Assembly: GCA_054601695.1 (NCBI GenBank)
Contig: BAAHQB010000010.1
Span: forward strand, 1,116,001 to 1,180,000
Length of the DNA: 64,000 bases
Direction: 5' to 3'
Source of the DNA: Amorphochlora amoebiformis
Lineage: Eukaryota; Cercozoa; Chlorarachniophyceae
Positions within the stretch are counted from its first letter, which is position 1. Every line of letters begins with the position of its first letter. Below the pieces are notes generated by a model. The model was given only the letters and a program-made list of their open reading frames with translations. It was not told the origin of the DNA and ran no database searches. The position numbers and the translations under genes were made by a program. Shown piece by piece: positions 1 to 64,000 of this stretch.

Positions 1-6
1 TATATG

Positions 7-40
<34 letters not shown>

Positions 41-99
41 TATTACTTAATACTCCAATAACTTCTATTCTTGTGTTAGTAGATAATCCTGTTTTTCTC

Positions 100-521
100 T
101 CCCTTACTCTTATTTTTTTCTATCTTTTTTATCTTTTTCTTAGAACTCTGGAAATGTCAGGAGAGATTTCCTCTCTTTCTCTTCGATCACCCTCTTTTTT
201 TCTTTTTCCTATATTATTAATATTTCGTTTTTTTCTTAGAACTCTGGAAATGTCAGGAGAGATTCCTGTCCTTCTCTTCTATCATTCTCTTTTTTTCTCT
301 TATATTATTATTATTATTTCGTCTTTTTTCTTAGAACTCTTGAAATGTCAGGAGAGATTTCTGTCTTTCTCTTCGATCACTCTCTTCTTTTTTTTCCTAT
401 ATTTTTATTATTTCGTCTTTTTTCCTTAGTACTCCAGAAACGTTAGAATATTCCTGTCTTTCTCTTCAATCATTCTATTTTTTTTTTTTTTTCATATTAT
501 TATTATTTCGTCTTTTTCTTA
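100..521 (+). repeat. About 95-bp tandem repeat: four decoy copies of the exon A1 acceptor
   Basis: Units start near 139, 235, 329 and 424; the fifth is the true acceptor at 521. Each has a T/C tract, TTAG, then a version of the first 25-30 nt of exon A1 (TLEMSGEI versus TPEMLGDI), then CTTTCTCTTCGATCA and a new pyrimidine tract. Confidence 0.75.
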
Positions 522-522
522 G

Positions 523-62840
<62,318 letters not shown>

Positions 62841-62850
<10 letters not shown>

Positions 62851-62871
62851 GTCTAAAATAACATAACATGT

Positions 62872-62920
<49 letters not shown>

Positions 62921-62965
62921 TAAATATATATATATATATCTGGAGAGGTCTAGAACATAACATGT

Positions 62966-63007
<42 letters not shown>

Positions 63008-63041
63008 AGAGGTCTTAAATAATATAACATGTTTGAATATT

Positions 63042-63080
<39 letters not shown>

Positions 63081-63296
63081 ATATATCTGGAGAGGTCTTA
63101 AAGAACACAACATGTTTGAATATATACATACATACATATATGTATATATATATATATTCTCTGGAGTACCTATACATCTTTGGAAAGATAATATAGCAAC
63201 ATAACATGTTGGAATATATATGTTTCTCTATACTTCGGTCTTAAATATACACAAAATGTTTTAATGTTTACCTATATATCTCTCGAATACCCGCAT

Positions 63297-63343
<47 letters not shown>

Positions 63344-63430
63344 ATATATGTATATATATATCTGGAGAGGTCATAAATGGAATATTTAGATATATATATA
63401 TGGAGAGGTCATAAATAGAATATTTAGATA
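62841..63430 (+). repeat. Tandem copies of the exon E23 end and donor
   Basis: CTGGAGAGGTCTAAAATAAC at the true donor is echoed as TGGAGAGGTCT or TGGAGAGGTCATAAAT at about 62940, 63005, 63089, 63362 and 63400, with AACATGTTTGAATATA after most, spaced by (TA)n. One weaker copy lies near 63160. Confidence 0.88.
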
Positions 63431-63444
63431 TATAACTTTCGCAT

Positions 63445-63486
<42 letters not shown>

Positions 63487-63545
63487 GTACATTGGTGTAT
63501 GCGTGCACTAAAATAGTTAAAACATGTCTCATAAAGTGTCTGGGG

Positions 63546-63588
<43 letters not shown>

Positions 63589-63777
63589 TATATACTCATC
63601 ATTCACAATTATGCATATACATGCGTCCATTTACTAAATTAGATATTAATGGATATCCGCAAGAAAATACTCACATGGTCTAGAATTTGTTTTTCCCCTT
63701 TGAAATATACCGTTTTATACATGCATGCGTACAAATGTGCATTGGTGTATTTTTTTATGCAAGTATTTATACATTTT

Positions 63778-64000
63778 TACAGGGGTTAGGGTATTCACAG
63801 ATATGAGAATATGTAGATATATGAAGATATAGATATGTATTTACAGGGGTTAGATATTCGCAGATATGAAGAATAGAATATGTAGATATATGAAGATATA
63901 GATATGTATTTACAGGGGTTAGATATTCGCAGATATGAAGAATAGAATATGTAGATATCTGAATATATAGATATGTATTTACAGGGGTTAGATATTCGCA
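63778..64000 (+). repeat. About 72-bp tandem repeat containing a splice-acceptor-like TTTACAG
   Basis: Unit: TATTTACAGGGGTTAGATAT then TCGCAGATATGAAG and AGATATATGAAGATATAG; three full units and a partial one cut by the window edge. Probably precedes an exon beyond the window. Confidence 0.8.

Overview
This is a eukaryotic window. There are no bacterial gene arrays, ribosome binding sites, tRNAs or rRNAs. It holds short unique patches of 16-157 nt, bounded by AG at the left and GT at the right, in a sea of (TA)n microsatellite and TTAGGG/CCCTAA telomere-type repeat. The species cannot be named from the sequence. The telomere-type repeat is TTAGGG, and the one recognisable transposon is a LINE-type element of a kind common in animals.

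Almost every unique patch reads as an exon on the + strand. Joined at AG/GT borders, the patches give five runs in which codon phase is kept across every junction: A 523-10645 (12 exons), B 11662-18287 (12), C 19965-39976 (35), D 42227-44841 (5) and E 45256-62850 (23). That is 87 exons, about 6.1 kb of coding sequence (about 2,000 codons), in 62 kb. Four joins (A/B, B/C, C/D, D/E) are unresolved. I read this as one giant gene, or a few same-strand genes, open at both window edges.

The protein looks like a chain of thioredoxin-fold (protein disulfide isomerase-like) domains. The clearest stretches are exons C16-C21 (28046-31245), which follow a PDI b'-x-a' layout, and exons B9-B12 (16234-18287), a whole thioredoxin fold ending in the cis-proline strand and 'F-Y-K-N-G'. 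Where PDIs carry C-G-H-C the readable domains carry other residues (N-K-H-S, N-R-H-V, S-K-S-R, C-I-R-K), so most appear unable to do dithiol exchange.

The second striking feature is in the introns. Beside many exons, the splice junction itself (acceptor plus exon start, or exon end plus donor) has been copied in tandem: 4 decoys before exon A1, 21 before C16, 5 before E23, and a donor series after E23. Other intron contents are telomere-type blocks in both orientations, a 22-bp minisatellite, long GA/CT tracts, large palindromes, and a 5'-truncated antisense LINE fragment (49735-50475) between exons E7 and E8. All exon calls were made by eye from splice borders, base composition and phase; transcript data would be decisive.
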